Origin: an uncultured Kiritimatiellota bacterium
Lineage (GTDB): Bacteria > Verrucomicrobiota > Kiritimatiellia > RFP12 > UBA1067
Length of the DNA stretch: 16,049 nt
NCBI GenBank assembly: GCA_934667425.1
Contig: CAKULV010000059.1
Coordinates: 1 to 16,049 of the forward strand
Direction: 5' to 3'
In this document: positions 6,400-13,946 of the stretch, piece by piece
Numbering within the stretch: the stretch's first letter is position 1
How the letters are laid out: the number at the start of each line of letters is the position of its first letter
The notes under the pieces: model-generated
What the model was told of the DNA's origin: nothing
The model's database searches: none
Seen by the model: the letters and a program-made list of their open reading frames with translations, nothing else
Made by a program: the position numbers and the translations under genes

Positions 6400-7500
6400 T
6401 CAGCATCCCCCTTTCCTGTTCTTGCATATGCTTTCCACCGCCAATCGTGCCGTGGCAAACGCGAGCGAAATGTTGTAGCCGCCCGTAGGGCCGTCGATGT
6501 CAAGCACCTCGCCGGCGAAATACAGTCCGGGAACGGCCTTCGATCCCATTGTCCGGGGATCGATCTCGTCAAGCGATACGCCACCCATCGTGACAATGGC
6601 CTCCTTGACCGGTCTCACGGTGAAGTTCTCGACGGGGAGCCTTTCACCTCCGAGTTCCAGGTCAAGCGTCCAGCGAGTCGCCCGGTCCAGATGCCTCGCA
6701 GCCCAGCGTGTGCAATTGTACACCGCAGCCCCGGTAATTCCCCACGGCTCGAACTCGACCTCTCCGACAGACCTGAAGAGCGTCTTGCCGGCAACTGCGA
6801 CGGAAGCAGCCGCGTTCTGAATGCAACGTACGCCAGAGCGGGAGAGCACGCGCCTGTCGGAAGTCTCGCACCCCGTAAGCCCGGCGCGAAGCGGCACGAC
6901 ACGGAGACCGAGTTCCGCAGCGAATCTCTGCCCGTCGCCGACGCTTCCCGTCTTCGGGAACGAAACGCCGCCCGTCGCGATCAGCACATTATCGGCCCAT
7001 ATGGTGAAGGATTTCGTGGCGACTATGAATCCGTTCTTCATCGGCTGGATCCCCGTCACCGGACAATTGGAGAGGAGCGGGACCTCGTTGTCGCGAAGAA
7101 GATCGCCAAAAACATGGACAACGTCAGCCGCCCTCTCGCTGGCCGGAAACAGGCACCCGTCCGCGCGCCGCTTTATCCGCAGCCCCCTCGCCTTGAATCC
7201 GGCGGCGATCATTGCTGGAGGGCAGTTCCTGATGGCATGCGAGACAAACGACGCCACAGGCTCGCCAATGTCCGCAAGCATCCTCTCGGCGGATATGTCC
7301 CTAGTGAAGTTGCATCTGCCGTTGGCCGTCATCAGCATCTTCGACCCGATACGCGCCTTGCGCTCGAATATGAGGCACCCGATGCCGAGACTTGCCGCCG
7401 TAGCCGCCGCGAACAGCCCGGCCGCGCCGCCACCGACAATGGCAAGCGGCACCGGCCTATGGGTAAGCGCGGTCTTGCGCTGCGCCTCCGCCCCATGCAC
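6400..7500 (-). CDS. BaiN/HI0933-family FAD-dependent oxidoreductase
   Basis: Cytoplasmic flavoprotein of the HI0933-like/BaiN family (NAD(P)/FAD-dependent; the physiological substrate is unknown in most members). It shows the dinucleotide-binding motif IVGGGAAGLFAA near the N-terminus, the conserved KMLMTANGRCNFT block, a second nucleotide-contact segment VLIATGGVSFPKTGSVGDG, and the C-terminal FAD motif YFAGEVLDIDGPTGGYN. Start choice: GTG at 7500 has GGGAGG and AAAGG upstream and leaves 22 residues before the FAD motif. The frame is open to TTG at 7599, and ATG at 7557 sits exactly where a transcript from the TATAAT at 7565-7570 would begin. I prefer 7500. Its stop is 1 nt before the Gfo/Idh start. 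Confidence 0.9.
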   Translation of the reverse strand: MHGAEAQRKTALTHRPVPLAIVGGGAAGLFAAATAASLGIGCLIFERKARIGSKMLMTANGRCNFTRDISAERMLADIGEPVASFVSHAIRNCPPAMIAAGFKARGLRIKRRADGCLFPASERAADVVHVFGDLLRDNEVPLLSNCPVTGIQPMKNGFIVATKSFTIWADNVLIATGGVSFPKTGSVGDGQRFAAELGLRVVPLRAGLTGCETSDRRVLSRSGVRCIQNAAASVAVAGKTLFRSVGEVEFEPWGITGAAVYNCTRWAARHLDRATRWTLDLELGGERLPVENFTVRPVKEAIVTMGGVSLDEIDPRTMGSKAVPGLYFAGEVLDIDGPTGGYNISLAFATARLAVESICKNRKGGC

Positions 7501-7564
7501 AGTCCGCCTTTCCTCCCTGTTCGGCGGCGATCCTTCCCTGCGATGTTCGTATCTCATGCCGCAT

Positions 7565-7573
7565 ATTATATCA
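7565..7573 (-). promoter_or_regulatory. Extended -10 promoter for the flavoprotein/Gfo-Idh unit
   Basis: Minus-strand TGATATAAT, a perfect TATAAT with the TGN extension. No good -35 hexamer is present at 17 bp, as expected of extended -10 promoters. Transcription would start near 7558, giving a leader of about 57 nt to the GTG at 7500. The gap 7574-7660 between truA and this site holds no other gene or obvious terminator. Confidence 0.7.
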
Positions 7574-7660
7574 TGCCCTTTGCGGCATACTGCGTTCAAT
7601 TAGGCTCACAAGGCAGCGTCAAGGCCATCGCGACCGTCTCTGGATCTGGACTATGCGCCC

Positions 7661-8479
7661 CTATTTCGGCGGCAACGAGGCCGGAACGGCGACCCGGTGG
7701 CCATAGAACACCTTCCACAGGAAAAGGCCCCGGCCTGTGGCCGTGGGAACCCGTGCCGTGCGCGGGTGGCATCCGTCAAGTATCTCGGTCACGGCTGATG
7801 GCGGCTCGTCTCCAAGGCCAACGCGCACGAGGAAGCCCACCATGCTCCGCACCTGCTTGTACAGGAATCCGTCCCCTCTCACGATGAACGTGATCCGAGG
7901 GCCTGCCTTCCTGACGTCAAAGGAGAATACCGTACGCACGGTAGTCTCCATAACCCGGTGCGGATTGGCGGCAAATGGCGCGAAATCGTGCCGCCCCACA
8001 AAGCACCGTGCGGCTACCCGCATCGCGTCCACGTCAAGGGCCTTGTGCATGAACGCCCAATACGGGGCGAGGCATGGCGGCAGGATGTCGGCATTGTAGA
8101 GGAAATAACGGTATTCCTTTCCGGTTGCATCCTTGCGGGCATCGAAGTCCTGCGCCGCGAAAGAGGCCTTCAATACGCGGATGTCCTCCGGCAGACGCGA
8201 ATTCATGGCCCTTGGAAGATTCTGCGGCGGAATCGGCTTCGTGAGATCGAAGTGCGCCACGAAACCCTTCGCGTGCACCCCCGCATCCGTGCGCGACGAG
8301 CCAAACACGCGCACAGGGGCCCTGTTCAGGTACCCGAGCACCTCCTCCAGCCTCTGCTGCACGGAAATCCCGTTGGACTGCAGCTGATAGCCGGAGTAGT
8401 GCGTTCCGTCATATGCGATCGTTATCCTGTAGCGCCGGGGATTCATTCCGGCACCTGCCATGTTCCGAACACAAGCCAT
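7661..8479 (-). CDS. truA: tRNA pseudouridine(38-40) synthase TruA
   Basis: Converts uridines 38, 39 and 40 of the tRNA anticodon arm to pseudouridine. The family signature is present: ITIAYDGTHYSGYQ near the N-terminus, the catalytic motif FGSSRTDAGVHAKGF with the nucleophilic Asp, GKEYRYFLYN, and near the C-terminus FLYKQVRSMVGFLVRVG. The ATG at 8479 has AGGAGG upstream, inside the end of the antiporter gene, and gives 272 aa, close to the usual 245-270. Internal ATGs at 8461 and 8446 are also possible and would match the usual N-terminus more closely. It starts 2 nt after the stop of the downstream-positioned antiporter, so it is the last gene of that unit; no functional link to the antiporters is implied. 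Confidence 0.95.
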   Translation of the reverse strand: MACVRNMAGAGMNPRRYRITIAYDGTHYSGYQLQSNGISVQQRLEEVLGYLNRAPVRVFGSSRTDAGVHAKGFVAHFDLTKPIPPQNLPRAMNSRLPEDIRVLKASFAAQDFDARKDATGKEYRYFLYNADILPPCLAPYWAFMHKALDVDAMRVAARCFVGRHDFAPFAANPHRVMETTVRTVFSFDVRKAGPRITFIVRGDGFLYKQVRSMVGFLVRVGLGDEPPSAVTEILDGCHPRTARVPTATGRGLFLWKVFYGHRVAVPASLPPK

Positions 8480-8481
8480 GG

Positions 8482-9486
8482 TCACGCCGCCTCCTGCATC
8501 AGCATGAGAGCCATATAGGCGATGAATGCGAAAACCCACGTCACGCCCTTTATGCGCGAGATCACTCCAGAGTTGCGCGGATGCCTGTAGTTGATGCCGA
8601 AGACGGCGATCGACAGGGTCATCGCAACCATTACGGGAATGTCACGGCCCACGACGCGTCCACTGAAGCCGTCAAACGGGGACAAGGTTCCGGCAAGGCC
8701 TACGACCACAAGCGCATTGAAGAGGTTGGATCCGACAATGTTTCCGACCACGAGCTCGCTTTCCCCCCTCTTCGCAGATGCGATTGCCGAAGCCAGCTCC
8801 GGCAGCGACGTCCCGGCGGCCACCACCGTAAGACCTATCATGAGATCGCTCACGTGAAGGACGTCCCGCGCGAAATCAACGCATCCCCATACCATGAGGT
8901 GCGAAGACAGGACCAGCACCGACAGCCCTGCCACCAGCAAGGAAAGCTCGCGCCATATTGAACGCCGTTCCGATGCCGTTCCACTGCCGCAGGAATCGAA
9001 GCGCCCCATTCCAGAGCGTTGGTCATACCAGCAATAGAGCGGCATGATGACGGCAAACGCCAGAAGGAGGCAAAGGCCGCCGCATCGGCCGAACTCGCCG
9101 TCACGCAGGAGGAACCAGGACAGGATCGCGACAAGCAGCAGAATCGGCACTGCGACGAAACTTACGGATGACTTCACCCTTACAGGCCATATGATGGACG
9201 TCACGCCCAGGATGACGCCTATGTTGAACGTTGCGCTGCCGTACGCATTGCCGAGCGATATGTTTGAGTGCCCGCCAATGCCTGCGACCAGGGACACCAG
9301 CAGCTCCGGAGCACTCGTGCCAAAGCCAATTATAACCATGCCTACGATCAGCGGGGATATCCCGAATCGACGCGCCAAGGCACTGGCGGAGTCCACGAAC
9401 ACATCGGCGCTCTTCGCAAGCGCAAGCAAGCCGCCGATGACGAACAGGAATGAGAGAAAGACCGGTATGTCTGCGTCTACGCTCAA
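8482..9486 (-). CDS. Calcium/sodium (CaCA/YrbG-type) antiporter, second copy
   Basis: Inner-membrane cation:Ca2+ exchanger-family protein, about 10 transmembrane helices in two inverted halves. The alpha-1 repeat is VIIGFGTSAPELLVS with Glu61 and GNAYGSATFN; the alpha-2 repeat is VVAAGTSLPELASAIAS and GNIVGSNLFN. Start: TTG at 9486, aligning exactly with the ATG of its paralogue (LSVDADIP against MSIDTNIP), with AGGAGA 9 nt upstream. The TTG overlaps the paralogue's TGA stop (TTGA), so translation is coupled. An open frame further upstream to 10125 is spurious. Compared with the paralogue, alpha-1 reads GSATFN instead of GSNIFN, while the Glu residues and the last Asn are kept. 334 aa, a normal family length. 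Direction and ion specificity in the cell cannot be read from sequence. Confidence 0.93.
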   Translation of the reverse strand: MSVDADIPVFLSFLFVIGGLLALAKSADVFVDSASALARRFGISPLIVGMVIIGFGTSAPELLVSLVAGIGGHSNISLGNAYGSATFNIGVILGVTSIIWPVRVKSSVSFVAVPILLLVAILSWFLLRDGEFGRCGGLCLLLAFAVIMPLYCWYDQRSGMGRFDSCGSGTASERRSIWRELSLLVAGLSVLVLSSHLMVWGCVDFARDVLHVSDLMIGLTVVAAGTSLPELASAIASAKRGESELVVGNIVGSNLFNALVVVGLAGTLSPFDGFSGRVVGRDIPVMVAMTLSIAVFGINYRHPRNSGVISRIKGVTWVFAFIAYMALMLMQEAA

Positions 9487-10493
9487 CCGGCGGTCTCCTG
9501 GAAGAACATGACCAGCAGGTAGGCTGCATACAGCGCGACCCAAATGCCGCCCTCCGTGCGGGTGATCATGCCTTGCGCCTTGACATTCTTGCAATTCACA
9601 CCGAAAAGGGCAATCATCGCGGAAAAGAGCGTCATGACCGGCAAATCCCTCGAAAGTATGAATTCGCTGAAGCCGCTGAACGGCGAAATCGTCCCGGCAA
9701 CGCCAACGACGGCAAGCGCGTTGAAGAAGTTCGACCCGACTATGTTCCCGATGACGAACTCGTTCTCGCCACGGCGGGCGGAGGCTATCGACGAGGCCAA
9801 CTCCGGCAGCGACGTCCCGGCGGCCACTATGGTGAGCCCAATGAGCAGATTGCTCACATGAAGCACGTCCCTGGCAAAATCGACGCATCCCCATACCATG
9901 ATGTGCGATGACGCCACAAGCACCGCAAGCCCTGCGATCAGCCTTGCCCAATCCCAAAGGCCTGCGCGACGCCTGGGGCCGACCTGCCTCACTCCACCCT
10001 CCGCTTCGGCGGGCTTTGACGTTCTCTGGTCGTACCAGCAGTACACCGGGAGAAGGACCGCAAACGACACAAGCAGCCATATGCCGTTCGCTCGCTCGAA
10101 TACGCCATCGCTCACCGCGAACCACGAAATGGCGGACGTCAGCAGCAGAAGCGGCACCGCGAACCAGTTCACGGAGGGCTTTACCCTTATCGGCCAGATC
10201 AACGCCGTCACGCCAAGGATCACCCCGATGTTGAAGATGTTGCTGCCGTAGGCGTTCCCCAGCGACAGGTCGGCATGGCCGCTCGCACCCGCGATGGCGG
10301 AGACCACCAGTTCAGGTGCACTTGTTCCAAAGCCTATTATCACCATGCCTACGATCAGCGGAGAAAGTCCGAATCCCCGCGCTATGGCGGCTGCCGCATC
10401 CACAAACACATCCGCGCTCTTGGCAAGGGCGACGAGCCCCCCCAGAATGAAGGCTATCGACAGCAGAAGTGGTATGTTTGTGTCAATGCTCAT
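9483..10493 (-). CDS. Calcium/sodium (CaCA/YrbG-type) antiporter, first copy
   Basis: Same family and topology as the next gene, to which it is clearly paralogous along its whole length. Alpha-1: VIIGFGTSAPELVVS with Glu61 and GNAYGSNIFN (79-88); alpha-2: VAAGTSLPELASSIAS with Glu231 and GNIVGSNFFN (249-258). Both halves end with the PF.GF segment and C-terminal hydrophobic helices. ATG at 10493 overlaps the stop of the preceding 323-aa gene (ATGA, 4 nt), with a weak CAGGAT upstream, so translation is probably coupled. 336 aa. Having two adjacent full-length copies may mean differing ion preference or a heteromeric complex; neither is shown by the sequence. Confidence 0.94.
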   Translation of the reverse strand: MSIDTNIPLLLSIAFILGGLVALAKSADVFVDAAAAIARGFGLSPLIVGMVIIGFGTSAPELVVSAIAGASGHADLSLGNAYGSNIFNIGVILGVTALIWPIRVKPSVNWFAVPLLLLTSAISWFAVSDGVFERANGIWLLVSFAVLLPVYCWYDQRTSKPAEAEGGVRQVGPRRRAGLWDWARLIAGLAVLVASSHIMVWGCVDFARDVLHVSNLLIGLTIVAAGTSLPELASSIASARRGENEFVIGNIVGSNFFNALAVVGVAGTISPFSGFSEFILSRDLPVMTLFSAMIALFGVNCKNVKAQGMITRTEGGIWVALYAAYLLVMFFQETAG

Positions 10494-11461
10494 ATCGTTT
10501 GATCCTGAATGGATTGGTTAACCGCTGCCGTCAATCGCGGCATTTCCCGGTGCAAAACCAGCCTGAAAGGCAGCTGCATGCCCAATGGACGAAGCATCCG
10601 CATCATGCGCTGGGAACGGACGTGCACGGAACCAGGCACCTTGCCGTACCTTATGACAGCGTCCAGAAGATGGGCGGCCAGCGATTCCCAAAGCACCTGC
10701 AGCGATTCGAGCGTGCCGTTGCGTGGAAACTTCGGGTCGACGGCCATCTTCCGCCAAAGCCGCCGCTCGCCAGTCTTCGCGTCAACCGCGACGAACATGA
10801 AGAGCGTACGTGCCTGAATGTCATCCGTGCGGCACATCGGAATCTGAATGAAATCCACTTCCCATGACACATCCGTATCCATGTCGAAACGGACCGCCTG
10901 TGCGCATTTCGCCCTGTCAAGGCTGATCCGCTCCATCCACGCAACGCCGTCAACATTTGGCGGAAGCAGTGGTGCGTCATGCCACCTGCCGTCCAGCCCC
11001 TCCTTGCGCGAGAACAAAGCCTGCTCCTTCGCATACATGGCGGGCAATTCGGGATTCTCGTCTATGCGCAGAAGCGTACCGTAGCATTCGTACGCCACGG
11101 GGGCGAGACGCGCCAGCGTCTCGCCATCCGGACGGACTGGCACATAGCCTGGCCGGTAGTCGTATATCTCGGCAGACCCATCCTTCAGGCCTATGATCTC
11201 ATAATGGTCGAAATCGATCATGGAAAGCGCGAACGACAGATCCCTGTTCTGCTGGAATATCAGGAAGTCCCTATATGCATTGAATCCGTTGAAAAGCAGA
11301 AGCCTCGCAAGTATGGGGCCTGCAGGCGCTGGGTTTATCACCGCTATCAGCGGCTTGTCGAACAGCTCCGAGACGAATGCCCAGTTATACTTGGACGCCT
11401 TCTTCCAGACGTTGAGGGCGACGATTGCCCTTGCGACTTCATCTATGTCGGTTCTGTCCAC
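10490..11461 (-). CDS. Uncharacterised protein, possibly DUF7309/DUF6930-like
   Basis: Soluble 323-aa protein with no signal peptide or membrane segment, function unknown. Two parts can be seen. Residues about 10-150 contain VINPAPAGPILARLLLFNGFNAYRDF and acidic segments. Residues about 185-315 contain VDFIQIPMCRTDDIQARTLF, FVAVDAKTGERRLWRKMAVD and a C-terminal PGSVHVRSQRMMRMLRPLG...LPFRLVL...MPRLTAAV. The last part reminds me of DUF6930, and the first of DUF7309, but I cannot run a search. Start is GTG at 11461, with AAGGGAA upstream and the promoter at 11497. It leads the antiporter/truA unit and overlaps the first antiporter by 4 nt, so its product is made with the antiporters. Confidence 0.75.
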   Translation of the reverse strand: MDRTDIDEVARAIVALNVWKKASKYNWAFVSELFDKPLIAVINPAPAGPILARLLLFNGFNAYRDFLIFQQNRDLSFALSMIDFDHYEIIGLKDGSAEIYDYRPGYVPVRPDGETLARLAPVAYECYGTLLRIDENPELPAMYAKEQALFSRKEGLDGRWHDAPLLPPNVDGVAWMERISLDRAKCAQAVRFDMDTDVSWEVDFIQIPMCRTDDIQARTLFMFVAVDAKTGERRLWRKMAVDPKFPRNGTLESLQVLWESLAAHLLDAVIRYGKVPGSVHVRSQRMMRMLRPLGMQLPFRLVLHREMPRLTAAVNQSIQDQTI

Positions 11462-11496
11462 GCTTCCCTTTCGGCATCACTTGTGGTTTGCATCCA

Positions 11497-11505
11497 ATTA
11501 TAGCA
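11497..11505 (-). promoter_or_regulatory. Extended -10 promoter for the DUF/antiporter/truA unit
   Basis: Minus-strand TGCTATAAT (perfect TATAAT plus TGN), about 36 nt upstream of the GTG at 11461. No obvious -35 match. The short gap 11503-11544 between this and the HAD phosphatase stop contains no gene or clear terminator. Confidence 0.7.
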
Positions 11506-11544
11506 TATTGGCGAATGGTGCGGCACGACGCGACCTATGCATCG

Positions 11545-12417
11545 TCAAGCCATCGGCGCAACTTTATGGAGAAGTTCGCTGATCACCTTTGCCACGCCAT
11601 CCTCGTCGTTTGAGGCGGCTACGACATCGGCGGCGGCAAGCACATCGGGGTGTGCGTTGGACATCGCCACGCCGATCCCGGCGGCTTCTATCATTGAAAG
11701 GTCGTTGAGTCCGTCGCCGAAGGCCATGCAGTTCTCAAGGGTCAGGCCAAGATGCTCCGCAAAGCGCCTGAGCGAATTGCCCTTGTTGGCCGAGGATATG
11801 TTGAATTCCAGATTGTTCCAGGTGGAGGACGTTATCTTCAGCCCTGGGAACGAGGCCACCACCTCGTCGCGTACCGCTTCCGCAACCTGCTTTCCGTCCG
11901 CAGAATTCCGCGAAAACATCATGACCTTCTGCACATCCCCTTCCGGCGCTGTGCCAAGCAGATGGGACTTAAGCTCCGGCACCGGCTTCCTGAACTCGCG
12001 TATCATCTTGAGATAGTGGGCGTCTGTCGCATAGTCGGCGGCTTTCATCTGCAGGGCCGACGTCATCCACCCCCAATTCGAACGGTAGCAATCGTAGATC
12101 ACGTCGTAACGGTCGAGCATACGCATCAGGTCCACAGCCATTGCGATGGGTATCTCCTCTCGGACAATGGCGGCATCCGTTTCGCGATCATACACCTGTG
12201 CGCCATTGACCGTGATCGCGTAGCGCACGAACGGCAAGTCCCGCACGGACTGCGGCATCATCCCGAAGAACCGTCCCGTGGTCGGGACGATGTGCATCCC
12301 GGATTCCGCCGCCCTTTCAAGCGCGAGCCTGTTGGCATCACTTAGGCGCTTTTGCGAATCAAGAAGCGTTCCGTCAAGGTCGAGCGCGATTATCCCTATC
12401 CGATTGTGGCAATTCAT
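11545..12417 (-). CDS. Cof-type HAD-IIB family hydrolase (sugar-phosphatase type)
   Basis: Cytoplasmic Mg2+-dependent phosphatase acting on small phosphorylated metabolites such as sugar or flavin phosphates; the substrate is not predictable. Motif I is IIALDLDGTLLDS with the nucleophile Asp13 and acid/base Asp15; motif II is PTTGR; motif III is Lys212 in SANKGNSL; motif IV is FGDGLNDLSMIEAAG with Asp235 and Asp239, followed by GVAMSNAHPDVLAAAD. A C2B-type cap lies between motifs II and III. Start: ATG at 12417 has AAGGGGG upstream (12 nt); an in-frame ATG at 12429 sits directly on that site and is less likely. 290 aa, typical length. It is about 50 nt after the YmdB-like gene, probably the last gene of the ruvA unit. 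Confidence 0.95.
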   Translation of the reverse strand: MNCHNRIGIIALDLDGTLLDSQKRLSDANRLALERAAESGMHIVPTTGRFFGMMPQSVRDLPFVRYAITVNGAQVYDRETDAAIVREEIPIAMAVDLMRMLDRYDVIYDCYRSNWGWMTSALQMKAADYATDAHYLKMIREFRKPVPELKSHLLGTAPEGDVQKVMMFSRNSADGKQVAEAVRDEVVASFPGLKITSSTWNNLEFNISSANKGNSLRRFAEHLGLTLENCMAFGDGLNDLSMIEAAGIGVAMSNAHPDVLAAADVVAASNDEDGVAKVISELLHKVAPMA

Positions 12418-12468
12418 GCTCCCTACCATCCCCCTTTCAGCCGATGCGTCCTACAACGTCTGCGCCGA

Positions 12469-13266
12469 TCAAGCCAGGCCTGCGGCCACCATGGGCTCGC
12501 GTATGCGCAGCGTCTCTATCGATTTCGCAGCCTTTGTCTTCGGGTCGAACTCTATCACGGCCCCCTCAAGCGTAGCCGGCCCTTCGGCAATCCCGAAGCG
12601 GGACGGCATCCCGGTGAGGAACTTTCTTGTAACCGGCTTGAGGTCGCGGCCAATGGAGGAGACATACGGCCCGCACATGCCGAGATCCGTAAGATAGGCC
12701 GTACCGTTCTGAAGCACAATGGCATCCGAGGTCTGCACATGCGTATGGGTGCCTACAACGGCGGTCACCCGTCCATCAAGGTAGTGGCCCAAGGTCATCT
12801 TCTCGCTTGTGGCCTCTGCGTGGAAATCGACGAACACAGGCACGTCCTTGGGCATTTCGCGCAGACAGGCGTCAGCCGTGCGGAACGGACAGTCCGCAGG
12901 GTTCATGAATATGCGGCCAAGCAGATTCAGCACCGCGAACCGGCACATCGGCGTGGCGACCATGATCCACCCCTTGCCTGGCTGGCCCTCTCCGCCGTTT
13001 GCCGGACGCACGACATTTGGCAGCCTTTCGATCTCGGACGCGAACTCCTTCTGCCCCCACGTATGGTCGCCGAGCGTGATCGCATCGACGCCGCTGGCGA
13101 ATATCTCGTTGGCCAGGGCGGCGTTCAAGCCGTTGCCTGCGGCGGCATTCTCGGCATTCGCGATTACGGCGGCAAGCCCCAGTTCACTGCGCAGCCTCTT
13201 GACATGTTCGGCTATCATGCGCCGCCCCGGAGACCCGTTTACGTCCCCCAACATCAGAATCTTCAT
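12469..13266 (-). CDS. ymdB: YmdB-type (TIGR00282) metallophosphoesterase
   Basis: Member of the YmdB/DR1281 family, binuclear-metal phosphodiesterases that in Bacillus hydrolyse 2',3'-cyclic nucleotides and affect biofilm and sporulation. Metal ligands are visible: Asp8 (ILMLGDVNGSPGR), Glu39-Asn40 (NAENAAAGNG), His149 (FVDFHAEATSEK), His174 and His176 (VVGTHTHVQTSD). The typical C-terminal DLGMCGP and ATLEGAVIEFD are present. The GNH motif reads LGDHTW: the Asn that usually binds metal is Asp67, while His68 is kept. ATG at 13266 overlaps the ruvA stop as ATGA, with GGAGG 7 nt upstream. 265 aa, the family length. Linked in this unit to recombination gene ruvA, with no known functional reason. 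Confidence 0.95.
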   Translation of the reverse strand: MKILMLGDVNGSPGRRMIAEHVKRLRSELGLAAVIANAENAAAGNGLNAALANEIFASGVDAITLGDHTWGQKEFASEIERLPNVVRPANGGEGQPGKGWIMVATPMCRFAVLNLLGRIFMNPADCPFRTADACLREMPKDVPVFVDFHAEATSEKMTLGHYLDGRVTAVVGTHTHVQTSDAIVLQNGTAYLTDLGMCGPYVSSIGRDLKPVTRKFLTGMPSRFGIAEGPATLEGAVIEFDPKTKAAKSIETLRIREPMVAAGLA

Positions 13267-13862
13267 CTTCTGCCTCCAAGAGCCATCTTTATGACCGTCT
13301 CCGTGTCGGCCACATGCGGATCCGCCTCAAGCACGTCCGCAACCATCTTGCGGGCCACGTCATCCGTAAAGCCAAGCGCCGTTAGGGCAAGCATCGCATC
13401 CCGTAGCATGGCGCGCTGTTCGCCGCCCGACGCCACAGAGGAATTGGCAAGGGCCTCAATCGGGTTCACCTTGTCCTTGAGCTCTACGACGATGCGCTCG
13501 GCCGTCTTCTTGCCGATCCCCTTGACGGTCGCTATTCGCTTCGAGTCGCCGTTGGATATCGCAAGCTGGAGATCGCCTGTTGTGAAGCCGGAAAGCACCG
13601 CAAGCGCCGTCTTGGGGCCTACGCCCGAAACGGCCGTAACCTTGGCGAACATGTCGCGCTCATCCACCGTGGCAAAGGCAAACAGCATCTCGTCGTCCTC
13701 ACGCACCACGTGGCGAGTGAACAGCTTCACCTCGCTCCCGGTGGCGGGAAGCCTGTCGAAAGTCGAAAGCGGAATCATGGCCTCATAGCCGACACCGCCG
13801 CATTCGACAATTACGCTTGCGGGATTCTTCTCCGCCAGCAATCCATTCAGGTACGCAATCAT
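13263..13862 (-). CDS. ruvA: Holliday junction branch-migration protein RuvA
   Basis: Tetrameric protein that binds the Holliday junction and loads the RuvB helicase. Domain I starts MIAYLNGLLAEKNPASVIVE with GGVGYEAMIP; domain II has the two helix-hairpin-helix motifs, VSGVGPKTALAVLS and VKGIGKKTAERIVVELKDK; domain III (about 155-199) has the LTALGFTDDVARKMV helix that meets RuvB. 199 aa is normal. ATG at 13862 is preceded by GGAGG, and a promoter lies at 13886-13894. ruvB and ruvC are not in the window; ymdB follows with a 4-nt overlap. Confidence 0.97.
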   Translation of the reverse strand: MIAYLNGLLAEKNPASVIVECGGVGYEAMIPLSTFDRLPATGSEVKLFTRHVVREDDEMLFAFATVDERDMFAKVTAVSGVGPKTALAVLSGFTTGDLQLAISNGDSKRIATVKGIGKKTAERIVVELKDKVNPIEALANSSVASGGEQRAMLRDAMLALTALGFTDDVARKMVADVLEADPHVADTETVIKMALGGRR

Positions 13863-13885
13863 TCATCCTCCGCATTTGGGCGTGG

Positions 13886-13894
13886 ATTATACCA
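13886..13894 (-). promoter_or_regulatory. Extended -10 promoter for the ruvA-ymdB-HAD unit
   Basis: Minus-strand TGGTATAAT, preceded by TT (TTTGGTATAAT). A weak -35 candidate, TTCCAT, lies 17 bp upstream. The start codon of ruvA is about 24 nt downstream of the -10. Confidence 0.7.
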
Positions 13895-13946
13895 AACCGG
13901 GACAGACAATGGAACCATCCGAAGGGATGACAGGGATACGGCTCCG

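Noticed and set aside
6399..6596. 66-codon N-terminal extension of the Gfo/Idh frame
   Set aside because: It lies inside the flavoprotein gene, has no motif, and a strong ribosome binding site stands before ATG 6398.
5959..7887. A 642-codon open frame on the plus strand
   Set aside because: It is antisense to the Gfo/Idh and BaiN-type genes, which have clear catalytic motifs; its translation is Arg/Pro/Ala-rich with no family motif and reflects GC-rich codon positions.
9487..10125. Long N-terminal extension of the second antiporter frame
   Set aside because: The extension overlaps the first antiporter in another frame and has no homology; alignment with the paralogue places the start at TTG 9486.
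12352..13788. A 478-codon open frame on the plus strand
   Set aside because: It runs antisense through ymdB and ruvA, whose protein motifs are unmistakable; it shows no domain.
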